Source: a virus
DNA: 64,000 nt
Direction: 5' to 3' (one strand)
IMG/VR virus record: IMGVR_UViG_3300035698_005189
Location: 34,095-98,094 of that record
Shown: positions 15,163 to 23,150 of the stretch, in pieces
How positions within the stretch are numbered: the first letter of the stretch is position 1
Layout of the letters: every line of letters starts with the position of its first letter
Notes under the pieces: model-generated
Database searches by the model: none
Seen by the model: only the letters and a program-made list of their open reading frames with translations
Told to the model about the DNA's origin: nothing
Position numbers and translations under genes: made by a program

Positions 15163-15519
15163 TCACAGGGCCCACGCGGTAAACATGCGTCGCTCGCGTG
15201 GAGTCAGGGTGAGGGCCTTGCGCTCCGCGTGGGAGGGGTGGTAGGCGTCGAAGTCGGTCACCGACCTGTCGAGGGCCTCCCGGCAGGCGCGGGCTGCGTG
15301 GGCCGCCGCGATACGGACCTCCGCCTCACGGAGGGCGCGGTTGGTGGCTTCGTCGGCGAACACGGCCTCATCGACATGCTCAGCCAGCACCTTGTCGGGG
15401 TCGGCCTTGGGCTTGGGCCGGCGGATGCCACAGCGCTGCGCGTAGGCCTGTCGCTTGCGAATGGGTGCCAGGGCTGCCTCACGGCGGGCCTTGGAGCGAC
15501 GTCGGCTGGTCTTACCCAC
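15163..15519 (-). CDS. Basic helical hypothetical protein (118 aa)
   Basis: Arg/Lys-rich N-terminus (MGKTSRRRSKARREAALAPI) and a helical remainder (ATNRALREAEVRIAAAHAAR). Likely nucleic-acid binding; no family recognised. Overlaps the upstream gene by 8 nt. Confidence 0.6.
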   Translation of the reverse strand: MGKTSRRRSKARREAALAPIRKRQAYAQRCGIRRPKPKADPDKVLAEHVDEAVFADEATNRALREAEVRIAAAHAARACREALDRSVTDFDAYHPSHAERKALTLTPRERRMFTAWAL

Positions 15520-15955
15520 GAGGCACCGCCGGGGCGGGGTACTCGCCCAGCTTCAGCGACACAGCCCAGAGGATGTACTCCCCGCGCAGTGGGATGCCCT
15601 TCGCCGACTTCTCCCCGGTGAGGGCGCGGCGGTTGCCGACCAGCCAGTACTCGAAGCGATCACGGTAGACAGCGACGTCTACCGACCCCATCTCGCTTTC
15701 GAGTTGGGCCGGACCCACGAGCGTCCCCAGTGGGAGGCTGTTCATGTCGGCTACGGTCTTACGAGTGTTTACGGCGCGGCGCTCGTCGACTCCACGCCTG
15801 AAGGGACCCATCCGCATTTCTACGACGCGGCCATCGTGGCGACCCCAGACTTCCTTCGTGGGGCTGGAGAGCTGGGTGTCCATGGTGGGGCGTCGCACTG
15901 GTGCAGGGGGAGGTGCGGAACGGGCGGGCGGGGGCGGGGGAGGTGGATGGTTCAC
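15512..15955 (-). CDS. Hypothetical protein with polyproline N-terminus (147 aa)
   Basis: The first 24 residues are MNHPPPPPPPARS then APPPAPVRRP, a disordered proline-rich tail. The rest looks globular and beta-type (SVDVAVYRDRFEYWLVGNRR). No family recognised. It is one of many proline-tailed proteins in this window that could bind the GYF-like domains of the SSB at 30950-32494. Confidence 0.6.
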   Translation of the reverse strand: MNHPPPPPPPARSAPPPAPVRRPTMDTQLSSPTKEVWGRHDGRVVEMRMGPFRRGVDERRAVNTRKTVADMNSLPLGTLVGPAQLESEMGSVDVAVYRDRFEYWLVGNRRALTGEKSAKGIPLRGEYILWAVSLKLGEYPAPAVPRG

Positions 15956-15963
15956 GATTCGTC

Positions 15964-16539
15964 CTATACGGTGAGGGAGAGGCCCTTACGACGAAGGAGG
16001 CCGAGGCGGGCGTTGCAGGCTGCGCGACCGCACCCAGGGACTCCGATCAGGCCACCATCGGCAGGCGGGTCGCAAGGGAGGGTCTGCTGTGGCGGCCCCT
16101 CGAGGATGACGTCTTCGGCGGCGGTCCACCGGGCACGAGGGGCGGGGACCGGCACACCAGCGAGGGCGGCATCCATGGCGCACACGATAGACGCCGTCTC
16201 GGTAACGAGGTCAGCAAAGTCGGCCTCGGTCTTCACCGTCCAAATTTGCTTGACCGTGGTGGAGAGGCCGCGCACCTTCACGGTCATGGACACCGAGTCG
16301 CCATTGATGGACCGGACTCCGTCGACCCCCACGACGTACCAGCCCCAGGGGAGGCGCTTGACGATCTGGCTCGAGGCCCGGCTCGCCAGGTCAGCGACGG
16401 CGTGGCGGTAGCGTCGGCCCGTGTCCTGGTTGGAGTACTCGGCCTCCCTGAGCTGCCGACGGAGGTCAGCGACATTCGGGGACTGCGGGGACTGCTGCGG
16501 GGCACTGATGAGGGCCAGGGCGGCGACGAGGCTGAGCAT
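15964..16539 (-). CDS. Hypothetical protein with a possible signal peptide (191 aa)
   Basis: Start set at the ATG at 16539. It opens MLSLVAALALISAPQQSPQS, a short hydrophobic segment ending in small residues, which could be a signal peptide although it lacks a positive N-region. The body includes WGWYVVGVDGVRSINGDSVS and a C-terminal Cys-containing tail. No family recognised. Confidence 0.55.
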   Translation of the reverse strand: MLSLVAALALISAPQQSPQSPNVADLRRQLREAEYSNQDTGRRYRHAVADLASRASSQIVKRLPWGWYVVGVDGVRSINGDSVSMTVKVRGLSTTVKQIWTVKTEADFADLVTETASIVCAMDAALAGVPVPAPRARWTAAEDVILEGPPQQTLPCDPPADGGLIGVPGCGRAACNARLGLLRRKGLSLTV

Positions 16540-16592
16540 GGTTTCTCCGTGCTGGCCTGAGTAGTCGCCCGGAGCCCCGTGCGTCCTGTCGT

Positions 16593-16841
16593 CTACTCGA
16601 ACCACTTGAGCGCCAGGGACTCTTCGCTGAGCTGTGAGCACACCAGGCACAGCCGATGGCCGTCTCCCCAGCAGTCGCCGTGGCCAGCGACCCCGGCCTC
16701 GTACCGGGAGCACTCGTCCTCAGCCGTGGGATTGGCGACGTGGTGCTCTCGCCCGGGCTTTCCTGGGGGCGGCTCCACGCGTGCCTTGGCCTTGGCGACG
16801 AGATCGGTCGCCCGGGCGCGGATACGGTCACGCAGACCCAC
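16593..16841 (-). CDS. Hypothetical basic protein with C-terminal Cys/His (82 aa)
   Basis: Starts GTG at 16841, overlapping the upstream stop. N-terminus MGLRDRIRARATDLVAKAKA is basic and helical; the C-terminal half has CSRYEAGVAGHGDCWGDGHR and LCLVCSQLS, a His/Cys cluster that may bind metal. No family recognised. Confidence 0.55.
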   Translation of the reverse strand: MGLRDRIRARATDLVAKAKARVEPPPGKPGREHHVANPTAEDECSRYEAGVAGHGDCWGDGHRLCLVCSQLSEESLALKWFE

Positions 16842-17235
16842 TACACCCTCGCCTTGCGGTAGCCCGCGTCGTCATCCCATGCGGCTCCGATGGGTGTGCC
16901 TTCGCCTTCCTGTGCAGCGTCGTACGCGGCGAAGATCTTGGCGGCAGCCTTCTCGACAGAGACCTCCGTGATTGCCTGGTGTTGGGTGACGTAGCAGCAT
17001 TTACCGTCGACGCGTCGTGTCACCGTGTATATCGCTGCCACAGGGCCGAACGAAGCCGAGTAGGCGTGGTCAACACCGATCCAGACCTGACCACGAGGCG
17101 GGGTGTCCCCGTAGCCGGTCCCGAGTGTCGGGTCGGGCCCGGGCTCACCCATAGCTGGGACGATGTCGGGGGTAGTCTCCATCATCCGTCGGATGTCTTC
17201 GGGGTCGAAGAAAGGACCTTGGTCAGCCAGCTCAT
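16841..17235 (-). CDS. Hypothetical protein with an apparent frame break near its start
   Basis: The main frame (to about 17208) reads ...FFDPEDIRRMMETTPDIVPA and contains PPRGQVWIGVDHAYSASFGP, a RNase-H- or nuclease-like 'GvD.a.s' strand. The best start is the ATG at 17235 (MSWLTKVL, preceded by GGGGAGTCGCTC), but it is in another frame and stops after 17 codons. A one-base gain near 17208 would join them as MSWLTKVLSFFDPEDIRRMM. As given, the longest intact ORF starts at 17185 (114 aa). Function unknown. Confidence 0.55.
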
Positions 17236-17482
17236 GAGCGACTCCCCGGCAGTGCGAGCTTCATGCGGAGGATATGGGCCTGAGCCAGCAGGTCACCAAG
17301 CTCCAGCATGACGACGGGATTGGCCCGGTTGGGGATCGTGCCGCCGCCGGGCAGGGTGTGGCTGTAGATGCTGGCTCGCTTGGCCTTTGACAGCTGGCCG
17401 TCCCGTGCGATCTGGGCAAGGGCCTCGGCGCGGAGTGTCTCGGTCGGGACTGCTGACAGGTCATGTCTGCGATAGGAGTCAT
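17232..17482 (-). CDS. Hypothetical protein with no canonical start (frame break near 5' end)
   Basis: An open frame from 17489 to the TGA at 17232 reads ...LSAVPTETLRAEALAQIARD then GQLSKAKRASIYSHTLPGGG and ends ILRMKLALPGSRS. Its codon use is coding-like, but it has no ATG, GTG or TTG near its beginning. The ATG at 17482 (MTPIADMT) is in another frame; adding one base near 17459 (CC to CCC) would join it as MTPIADMTLSAVPTETLRAE. No family recognised. Confidence 0.45.
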
Positions 17483-17484
17483 GG

Positions 17485-18675
17485 TCACCTCACGCTACCA
17501 TCGTCGCGCTCCCAAGACCGCTTGCGGGCCGACTCGAACCTCTGTCGCACGAGCGCCATGAGGTCCAGACCTTCCGCCTCTGCCATCCCCAGCAGGACGA
17601 TTGCTACGTCGGCCAGTTCGTCGGGCAGGTGCCCACGGGTGGACGGGCGGATATCCTGGTCGGTCTTGAGCACCACACGAGCAACCTCGCCGCACTCCTC
17701 GGCCAGGCACAACGCCTGCTGCAGCCTGGTCGGCTTGCCGAAGGTGGTGTCGCGCCACATCATGATCTCATGCTGGAGGGATACATTGTCGCTGACTGGG
17801 GGAGTTGGTACGAGCGTAGTCTCAGCCACCACAGCGATACAGCCATCCGGTATCTCTACAACCGGGATCTGCGGCGGAGCGACCACGACTACGCAGCCTC
17901 CGCTGTCCCCAGCGACCTCCCTCGGGGCGGGGCGGTGAGCGACAGGCCGGTTGAGCCAGACGACTTCGACCTTGTCGGGCGGGGGCCCGGGCTTCTCTCC
18001 GATACCAGCCGCCAGCCGCATCTTGTGCCACACCGGCCAGTCGACCTTGATCCGGGTGATACCAGACCGCAGCCCGCGCCGGACGATACCGCAGGCACCG
18101 GCCTCTTCGGCCACGACACGCCGGATGGTGCTGTCTCCGATACCGAATCGCTCCCGCAGGGCTACACGGCTTCCGGCGGTCAGAGCAGCGGGGTCGCGCA
18201 GGAGCACGGCACGCACTCGGCCCCGGGCTGCCTTGGTGGCGGGGGCCTCCCCTCGGGTGCCTCTGGGCTTCCCGCGCTTGGGGGTGGCGCGTGGGGCAGG
18301 CTTGGCCTTCCGGGCGGCCTTGGGCTTTACAGGAGCCTCCTGCTTTGCCTTCTTGGCGCGTGGGGCGCGTGGCTGGACGGGTGGAGCCCGCTTGGGACCG
18401 ACCAGGACCCGCTCACAGGCGGCGTTGAAGCGACCGACGTCATACGACAGCACCTCGACTGGGACGTAGGCCTTCTTGGCTGCCTGGCTCCAGCGCTCCA
18501 TCGTGGTCTGTGGGAGGTCGGGCGAGATCAAGACAGCCCGTAGTCCCTTGGTGACACCGACTGGAGCCATGCGGCCACGGATCAAGTCGGGCTTGACCTG
18601 TCGCTCAGCCAGCTTCGGCATCCACTCCCAGGGGACGTGGGAAACAAGCAGGACACGGGTCGGCTGGGCGCTCAT
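17485..18675 (-). CDS. Multidomain protein with C-terminal MazG-like NTP pyrophosphohydrolase domain (396 aa)
   Basis: Three parts are visible. Residues 1-95 form an alpha/beta domain (RVLLVSHVPWEWMPKLAERQ ... GLRAVLISPDLPQTTMERWS). Residues about 96-150 are a Lys/Ala/Pro-rich linker like a histone-H1 tail (RAKKAKQEAPVKPKAARKAK). Then comes a winged-helix-like segment (VALRERFGIGDSTIRRVVAE), and residues about 315-395 form a MazG fold with EECGE (326-330) and DELAD (352-356), which bind the metal. MazG enzymes hydrolyse NTPs or (p)ppGpp. The fusion to a DNA-binding-like region is unusual. The stop overlaps the next start region. Confidence 0.75.
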   Translation of the reverse strand: MSAQPTRVLLVSHVPWEWMPKLAERQVKPDLIRGRMAPVGVTKGLRAVLISPDLPQTTMERWSQAAKKAYVPVEVLSYDVGRFNAACERVLVGPKRAPPVQPRAPRAKKAKQEAPVKPKAARKAKPAPRATPKRGKPRGTRGEAPATKAARGRVRAVLLRDPAALTAGSRVALRERFGIGDSTIRRVVAEEAGACGIVRRGLRSGITRIKVDWPVWHKMRLAAGIGEKPGPPPDKVEVVWLNRPVAHRPAPREVAGDSGGCVVVVAPPQIPVVEIPDGCIAVVAETTLVPTPPVSDNVSLQHEIMMWRDTTFGKPTRLQQALCLAEECGEVARVVLKTDQDIRPSTRGHLPDELADVAIVLLGMAEAEGLDLMALVRQRFESARKRSWERDDGSVR

Positions 18676-19181
18676 CGCTGCCTCCGGAGGGCGCGACGGA
18701 GTCGGGTCATCCCACGGGCGATGGTTTGGTGTAGGGCGAGCCGAGCCTCGAGGTCGGCTACGCGGGTCCGGCAGGCATACTCGGACACGACCAGCCGCGG
18801 GACAGCCGCCTCGGCCACCTTGGCTCGTGCGACTGCCGTGTCTACAATAGTTTCGGCGGCATCGAACCGGGTTGCGTCTTGCGCCTCCAATGCCGCGATA
18901 TCAGCCACGAACCTATCCGAAGCGGCTCGGCTTTCAGCAAGCTCGGTCGTCAGCTCCTCCACCAGAAGCGCAGCCTCGGTAGCCCGCATGTTGGCAGCGA
19001 CCCGCAACCGCTCGAGGGACTGGAGGCAACCATCGTCCGGGTCCGGTGCGCCGGCTTTGACGAACCAGACGACTGCGGTGTCGGTGAAGCCGACAGCGTC
19101 ACTCAGTCGCCCGGCGGTGGCAGCGGTCAGCGCTGACTGCAGGAAGCCGATGGCCTCCCGGATGGGCTCGTCTGCTGCCAT
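18672..19181 (-). CDS. Coiled-coil hypothetical protein (169 aa)
   Basis: Almost wholly helical, with heptads in LLVEELTTELAESRAASDRF and ARAKVAEAAVPRLVVSEYAC, and a basic end (RGMTRLRRALRRQR). It overlaps the MazG-fusion gene by ATGA. No family recognised. Confidence 0.6.
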   Translation of the reverse strand: MAADEPIREAIGFLQSALTAATAGRLSDAVGFTDTAVVWFVKAGAPDPDDGCLQSLERLRVAANMRATEAALLVEELTTELAESRAASDRFVADIAALEAQDATRFDAAETIVDTAVARAKVAEAAVPRLVVSEYACRTRVADLEARLALHQTIARGMTRLRRALRRQR

Positions 19182-19189
19182 ATCGGCTC

Positions 19190-19630
19190 CTACTGGCCGT
19201 AGCCGGTGTCGGGCTGGCCGTGGGGGTAGAGGTCGGGCTCGAGGCCCATAGGTGCTGCGTCGCCGCTGGCGGGCCCGGTGTCCTCGGGGACGTGGGGCGG
19301 TGGCTCGTGGAGAGGGCCGCCGATGATGAGAGGCACCGGACCCGTGCGGACGGGCGCACCACCGACCGGAGCGATGGGCTGGTCTGCGAGGGTACGGGGC
19401 TCCACGAGGTCTTCGAGTTCAGGCAGGACACCTGCGTCGCCCAGGCTGGTCACGAACGAAGCGATGGCCTGGCCAGGTGTGGTCTGTCCACCGACGCCAC
19501 CGACACCGGTTCCGATCAGGAAGGTGATGAGCAGCTGAATGAGCCGCATCCACCAGTCGCGCTTGGCGCGTCGGTCGGCGTACTCCAGCCGGGCGATGTC
19601 GAGGTCTTCGTGGTCGTGGGTCTTGGTCAT
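19190..19630 (-). CDS. Single-TM hypothetical protein (146 aa), possible holin-like
   Basis: Start set at the ATG at 19630 (after GGAGGACAGC). The N-terminal 28 residues are charged (MTKTHDHEDLDIARLEYADR), then one hydrophobic helix (LIQLLITFLIGTGVGGVGG), then a long Pro/Gly-rich tail with no fold. A one-TM protein with a cytoplasmic acidic/basic start could be a holin or membrane anchor, but it lies about 4.5 kb from the endolysin. Confidence 0.6.
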   Translation of the reverse strand: MTKTHDHEDLDIARLEYADRRAKRDWWMRLIQLLITFLIGTGVGGVGGQTTPGQAIASFVTSLGDAGVLPELEDLVEPRTLADQPIAPVGGAPVRTGPVPLIIGGPLHEPPPHVPEDTGPASGDAAPMGLEPDLYPHGQPDTGYGQ

Positions 19631-19694
19631 GCTGTCCTCCAGGGGCGGCAGGATCACTCCGCCGCCGTGGCTCATATGGCTCCAGACCATAGTA

Positions 19695-20183
19695 TCACGA
19701 CCCCGACGGTCGGGCCCCGACTGGGAGGTTGCTGGGGGCGGGAGCGACCGGCAGCTCTTCGAAGGGGCTCGGGCAGGGCGGGTTGGTATGGGCTGGGCCG
19801 GGAGGCGGGGCGAGCACAACCAGCTGGTTGTCGTCCCCGACCGTCCGGACCTCCCGCGTCCCGGTGAGTAGGGACGCGATGACCAGCAAGAGCGCACCTT
19901 CGATGTCGGCCGCCGTAGCGTGCGCGGTCGTGTCGGCCAAGCCGGACTCGAGCCTCTTCCAGCTCTCGGCCCCGATGCCGTCCAGGCCGACCATCTTCTC
20001 GATGATTACGCCGTTGCCTCGGACGGAGGTACCTGTGACCACGCGGTAGCGGTCGTCGTCGCCGTAGGACCGCTCGACCGCGATCTCGAGGACTGCTTGG
20101 GGTCTGCGTAGGTCGCGCCCGTGGTATCGCTGGTTCGTAGCGAATCGGATGGTGGTAGGCGTACTTTGGGGGTGGCGAGGCAT
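19695..20183 (-). CDS. Hypothetical protein with Pro-rich C-terminus (162 aa)
   Basis: Beta-type first half (LEIAVERSYGDDDRYRVVTG), helical middle (ADIEGALLLVIASLLTGTRE) and a proline-rich tail (APPPGPAHTNPPCPSPF). No family recognised. Confidence 0.6.
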   Translation of the reverse strand: MPRHPQSTPTTIRFATNQRYHGRDLRRPQAVLEIAVERSYGDDDRYRVVTGTSVRGNGVIIEKMVGLDGIGAESWKRLESGLADTTAHATAADIEGALLLVIASLLTGTREVRTVGDDNQLVVLAPPPGPAHTNPPCPSPFEELPVAPAPSNLPVGARPSGS

Positions 20184-20192
20184 GTCGGCTCC

Positions 20193-20381
20193 CTACAGGC
20201 AGTCGCGGTCGGGACAGGGGATGGCGATCTGGGGGTCTTCGGTGATGTCCACGACCACATCATCCTCGATGAGGTCCCAGTGCGGGACGAAGCCGGTGTC
20301 GGCGGTGTCGGTCGTGGTGCCTGTGTCGGTGTCGCCGCAGGCGACCACGAGGGACAGGGTGAGGGCGATGATGCGGGTCAT
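20193..20381 (-). CDS. Small lipoprotein (62 aa)
   Basis: Start set at the ATG at 20381. MTRIIALTLSLVVAC is a lipoprotein signal peptide: Arg3, hydrophobic core, and a lipobox VVAC with the lipidated Cys15. It is followed by a Thr/Asp run (GDTDTGTTTDTADTG) and an acidic domain ending CPDRDCL. Phage lipoproteins often block superinfection. The Thr/Asp run after the Cys is a style frequent in Myxococcota lipoproteins. Confidence 0.7.
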   Translation of the reverse strand: MTRIIALTLSLVVACGDTDTGTTTDTADTGFVPHWDLIEDDVVVDITEDPQIAIPCPDRDCL

Positions 20382-20429
20382 GTCGGCTCCTGGGAAAAGG
20401 GCGATCGGTCCCGCACCCAAGGCGCACCA

Positions 20430-20564
20430 TCAGGAGTCGTTTACCGACGCCGGGCGGGCGGGGGACCTCTCACACAGGGTCTGTCGCTTGTCGCCGTGGA
20501 GGTCTGCTCGCGCGTGAGGGGCTGCGGGGGACTCGCCCCAGACCCGCCCCCTCGTGCATCGCAT
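20430..20564 (-). CDS. Small hypothetical protein (44 aa)
   Basis: The ORF MRCTRGRVWGESPAAPHARA ... DKRQTLCERSPARPASVNDS has strongly GC-biased third positions, as real genes here do, and fills the gap between 20382 and 20611. Two Cys and one His could bind metal. No clear ribosome site precedes the ATG, so the start is unsure. No family recognised. Confidence 0.4.
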   Translation of the reverse strand: MRCTRGRVWGESPAAPHARADLHGDKRQTLCERSPARPASVNDS

Positions 20565-20611
20565 TCCGATAACACGAGTCGCTGGCCTACGACCCCCTCC
20601 CAGTCATCCCC

Positions 20612-21265
20612 TCAGAACGGGTCGCCATCGGGTCCCACTGGCGGGGCCAGCCATCGCTCGCCATTGCCCCCAGCCGACGCCGACTCCCGTCGGTCCTGCT
20701 CCAGCAGCCACCGACCCACTGGGGACGCCGCTGTAGCGAATCGCGTTAGGTCCACGACCCAACCCGATCGGAATGTGGCGCTCACGCGGCCACTCGGCAA
20801 CGTCCTGCCGACTCGTACCCCAAAGGGGCACGCGGCTGGGCTGCACTCCAGGCGATCCAGTGCAGCACGAACACGGGGGGCGACCGAGTCCCACAGCCCG
20901 TCAGGGTCCCTGCCCTCATCATCCAGGTCCAGCATGAGCCTGACGTTGGATGAAGTGAGGGCCTGCATGGTTATCGCAGCCGCAGCTCGTGCTACGCCTG
21001 TCGTGCTCTGGGGTCTGCTGGGGGTACTCATCTGCGTGTCCTCGAGGGAAGGGGCGCGTATTTCGCGGACCACTACCGGGTATTTCCACATCGGTCGTTC
21101 GTATGGTGGGCCGCCGTGCTCGACGACGTCGGCGAATAGCCTGGCTTCCACGTCGTCACCCACCTCACAGGCCCCGGGCGGGATCGGGTCGGTGGGCCTG
21201 GCCAGGAACATGATGCCGGAGTAGTCGTCATACCACCAGCGAGGGCGCGGCCGAACGGCACCCAT
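20612..21265 (-). CDS. Hypothetical protein (217 aa)
   Basis: Start taken at the ATG at 21265 (MGAVRPRPRWWYDDYSGIMF) to avoid overlapping the upstream gene; an in-frame start at 21325 is possible. N-terminal acidic/aromatic region, then a helical, Arg-rich domain (DSVAPRVRAALDRLECSPAA). No family recognised. Confidence 0.55.
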   Translation of the reverse strand: MGAVRPRPRWWYDDYSGIMFLARPTDPIPPGACEVGDDVEARLFADVVEHGGPPYERPMWKYPVVVREIRAPSLEDTQMSTPSRPQSTTGVARAAAAITMQALTSSNVRLMLDLDDEGRDPDGLWDSVAPRVRAALDRLECSPAACPFGVRVGRTLPSGRVSATFRSGWVVDLTRFATAASPVGRWLLEQDRRESASAGGNGERWLAPPVGPDGDPF

Positions 21266-21297
21266 CGGCACAGCCCGGTCGTGCGACTCAAAACGCC

Positions 21298-21639
21298 TCA
21301 CCCGTGCTCCGCCTGCCACTTCCAAAGGCGATCATATGCCTCGGTCACGGCTGGGCCGCACGGGATGGCCTTGTGGGTCGTGGCGGGGGCGTCGTCGAGT
21401 AACTTCGCGTCGCCGACCTTCTGGGTCGTCTGGAGGGCGGACCACAGCTGCCGGGCGACTACGACGCTGCGGCTGCCGTTGCCAGCCGATAGCGTGAGAA
21501 CCCAGGTACCCGGCCGACCCGACTCGAACCAACCTGGACCGCAGACCAGGAAGGTCGCCTTGGTCCCCTGGTACCAGCGACCTGGGATCAGCACGACACC
21601 CTTGTAGGATGTGGGGTGCTTGGGGGTCCGGTACCTCAT
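21298..21639 (-). CDS. Hypothetical protein (113 aa)
   Basis: Start at the ATG at 21639 in an ATGA junction. Beta-rich and aromatic (YKGVVLIPGRWYQGTKATFL, WFESGRPGTWVLTLSAGNGS). No family recognised. Confidence 0.6.
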   Translation of the reverse strand: MRYRTPKHPTSYKGVVLIPGRWYQGTKATFLVCGPGWFESGRPGTWVLTLSAGNGSRSVVVARQLWSALQTTQKVGDAKLLDDAPATTHKAIPCGPAVTEAYDRLWKWQAEHG

Positions 21640-21941
21640 GCTGACATTCCTGCAAGGATATAGCGGAGGATGACTGCCTTCGCCGTCGCTATGTCGGTAT
21701 CGCCTGTCTCGGCCAGTCGGTATCCGAGTCGGGCGTGGGTGATAGCCAAGGTGTCGCTGTCCCACGGGCGGCGGTGGTCTACACAGGCGACAGCCTTATG
21801 TAGGCGACCAGCCCTGCCCTGCTGTGGGGCAGGGATGCTGCCTGAGTAGACCGCGTAGGCGGAGTCGGACACCAGCGCTGCTCGCACGACCTTCTCCAGT
21901 GCGGGGGTGAGGTGTGGTGGTGGTGCTACGGCTTTCGCCAT
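21636..21941 (-). CDS. Hypothetical helical protein (101 aa)
   Basis: Starts MAKAVAPPPHLTPALEKVVR and is helical throughout, with DHRRPWDSDTLAITHARLGY in the middle. No family recognised. Overlaps the upstream gene by 16 nt. Confidence 0.6.
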   Translation of the reverse strand: MAKAVAPPPHLTPALEKVVRAALVSDSAYAVYSGSIPAPQQGRAGRLHKAVACVDHRRPWDSDTLAITHARLGYRLAETGDTDIATAKAVILRYILAGMSA

Positions 21942-22351
21942 GGGTGCCTCCAGTCGACTGTCGGGTTGCAGTACTTCGGCCAGTCGTCGTACATCGACTC
22001 GGTGCCGGGGCCGATCGTGGGTAGGTCCAGTCCAAACTTAGGCAGGGGACGTCGCAGGTTCCCGTCGAGCAGCGACAGGATGGTTGAGGCGACGACGTTG
22101 GTGGCGGCCAGCCTGCGCTCTTCCTCGGTGTCCCCGGGTGGCGGTTCGTCTACTGCGTAATGATGGGCGATCATGGCCACGAGACGAAGGAAGTCCTCCC
22201 GAGGCGTGACGACCTCCGGGAGGACTGGTAGGGTAGGCTTGGCGACCGGTAGGGGCGGCGGGCTTGGTGGGGCGGGCGCTGCCCATACCGGAGGCGGAGG
22301 ACCTACGCTGGGTCGGGATCGGGAAGGTGGGGGCGGAGGTGCGCTACGCAT
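21926..22351 (-). CDS. Hypothetical protein with long polyproline N-terminus (141 aa)
   Basis: The first 45 residues are almost only Pro, Ala, Ser and Arg (MRSAPPPPPSRSRPSVGPPP ...). The rest is helical (EDFLRLVAMIAHHYAVDEPP, LAATNVVASTILSLLDG). It overlaps the end of the gene at 22303-23145 by 49 nt. No family recognised; a candidate ligand for GYF-like domains. Confidence 0.55.
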   Translation of the reverse strand: MRSAPPPPPSRSRPSVGPPPPVWAAPAPPSPPPLPVAKPTLPVLPEVVTPREDFLRLVAMIAHHYAVDEPPPGDTEEERRLAATNVVASTILSLLDGNLRRPLPKFGLDLPTIGPGTESMYDDWPKYCNPTVDWRHPWRKP

Positions 22352-23145
22352 GGGGGCTCCTGGGGCTCACCCTCTTCGTCGCCGCCGGGGGCTGGGGGCG
22401 TGTCGCCCCATCCCGTCTTCAGGGGCTGGTGATGGAAGCACATCGGCGGCGGCGGGTCGTCGGATGCGTGGGCCGCCACGACGAGGCCCGTACCCTTGGC
22501 GTCCAATTCGACCGTTGACCACGAATACTGCGGCAGACGGAACCGCGTCTCGAGGAAGGCGATCACGGCCTTCTCTTCGGCCTCCAGCATGGTGGTCGCG
22601 GTGTCACCCACGAGGGCATCCATCGCTCCCGGCGTCAGGAGGGATGGGTCCACGGCCAGGCCGATCTGCCGGTAGGCAGCTCTCGCGTACGACTCCACCA
22701 GGCGATGGCCAGTGAGCGGGTCCCGGTAGGGGTCATCCCACTCGGCCAGGTGCAGGACGGGGACGCCGACGCTCGTGGCGTAGGCTACCTCGTGCTGCAG
22801 GCCTTCGCTCGAGTGTAGAGGCGCTCCCTGCCAGAACTGATCGGCCAGGCCGATGAGGACTTCGTCATCCTTGAGCCAGTCGATGGCGGGGCGATCTGGG
22901 ATGAGTCCACCTTCGACCACGAGGTCGGTGTGAATCCACGACAAGACGACGTAGCCGGCGTTGATGGCCAGGCCGACGAGGCTCAGGTAGCGACCGACGT
23001 TCCGGTCATGATCCCCCCACTCCGGGATGCCGTCGCCGCGCAGGGGGTGGCCGATGTACACGGTCGGCTTGCGGAGCCGCTTGCGTAGGGTCTTGGGCTC
23101 TTCGTCTTCGGCGGTGGTCGGGTCGGGGATGACTTCGGTCTGCAT
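22303..23145 (-). CDS. DUF4406/nucleoside-deoxyribosyltransferase-like protein (280 aa)
   Basis: Start set at the ATG at 23145 (after GAGGTAGCCCCC). Residues about 30-140 read TVYIGHPLRGDG ... DRNVGRYLSLVGLAINAGYV then VLIGLADQFWQG and SSEGLQHEVAYATSVGVPVL, the layout of nucleoside-deoxyribosyltransferase-like proteins (strand with 'gHPlrg', 'D.fw...SeG...E...A...g.PV'). Such proteins act on nucleosides, nucleotide sugars or NAD-like molecules. The last 100 residues are a separate region ending in a Pro-rich tail. Related-looking genes lie at 1952-2802. Confidence 0.65.
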   Translation of the reverse strand: MQTEVIPDPTTAEDEEPKTLRKRLRKPTVYIGHPLRGDGIPEWGDHDRNVGRYLSLVGLAINAGYVVLSWIHTDLVVEGGLIPDRPAIDWLKDDEVLIGLADQFWQGAPLHSSEGLQHEVAYATSVGVPVLHLAEWDDPYRDPLTGHRLVESYARAAYRQIGLAVDPSLLTPGAMDALVGDTATTMLEAEEKAVIAFLETRFRLPQYSWSTVELDAKGTGLVVAAHASDDPPPPMCFHHQPLKTGWGDTPPAPGGDEEGEPQEPPCVAHLRPHLPDPDPA

Positions 23146-23150
23146 GGGGG

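Noticed and set aside
20421-20611. GC-rich gap with hairpins considered as a tRNA or small RNA
   Set aside because: No cloverleaf could be drawn; the region is better explained by the 44-aa ORF at 20430-20564.
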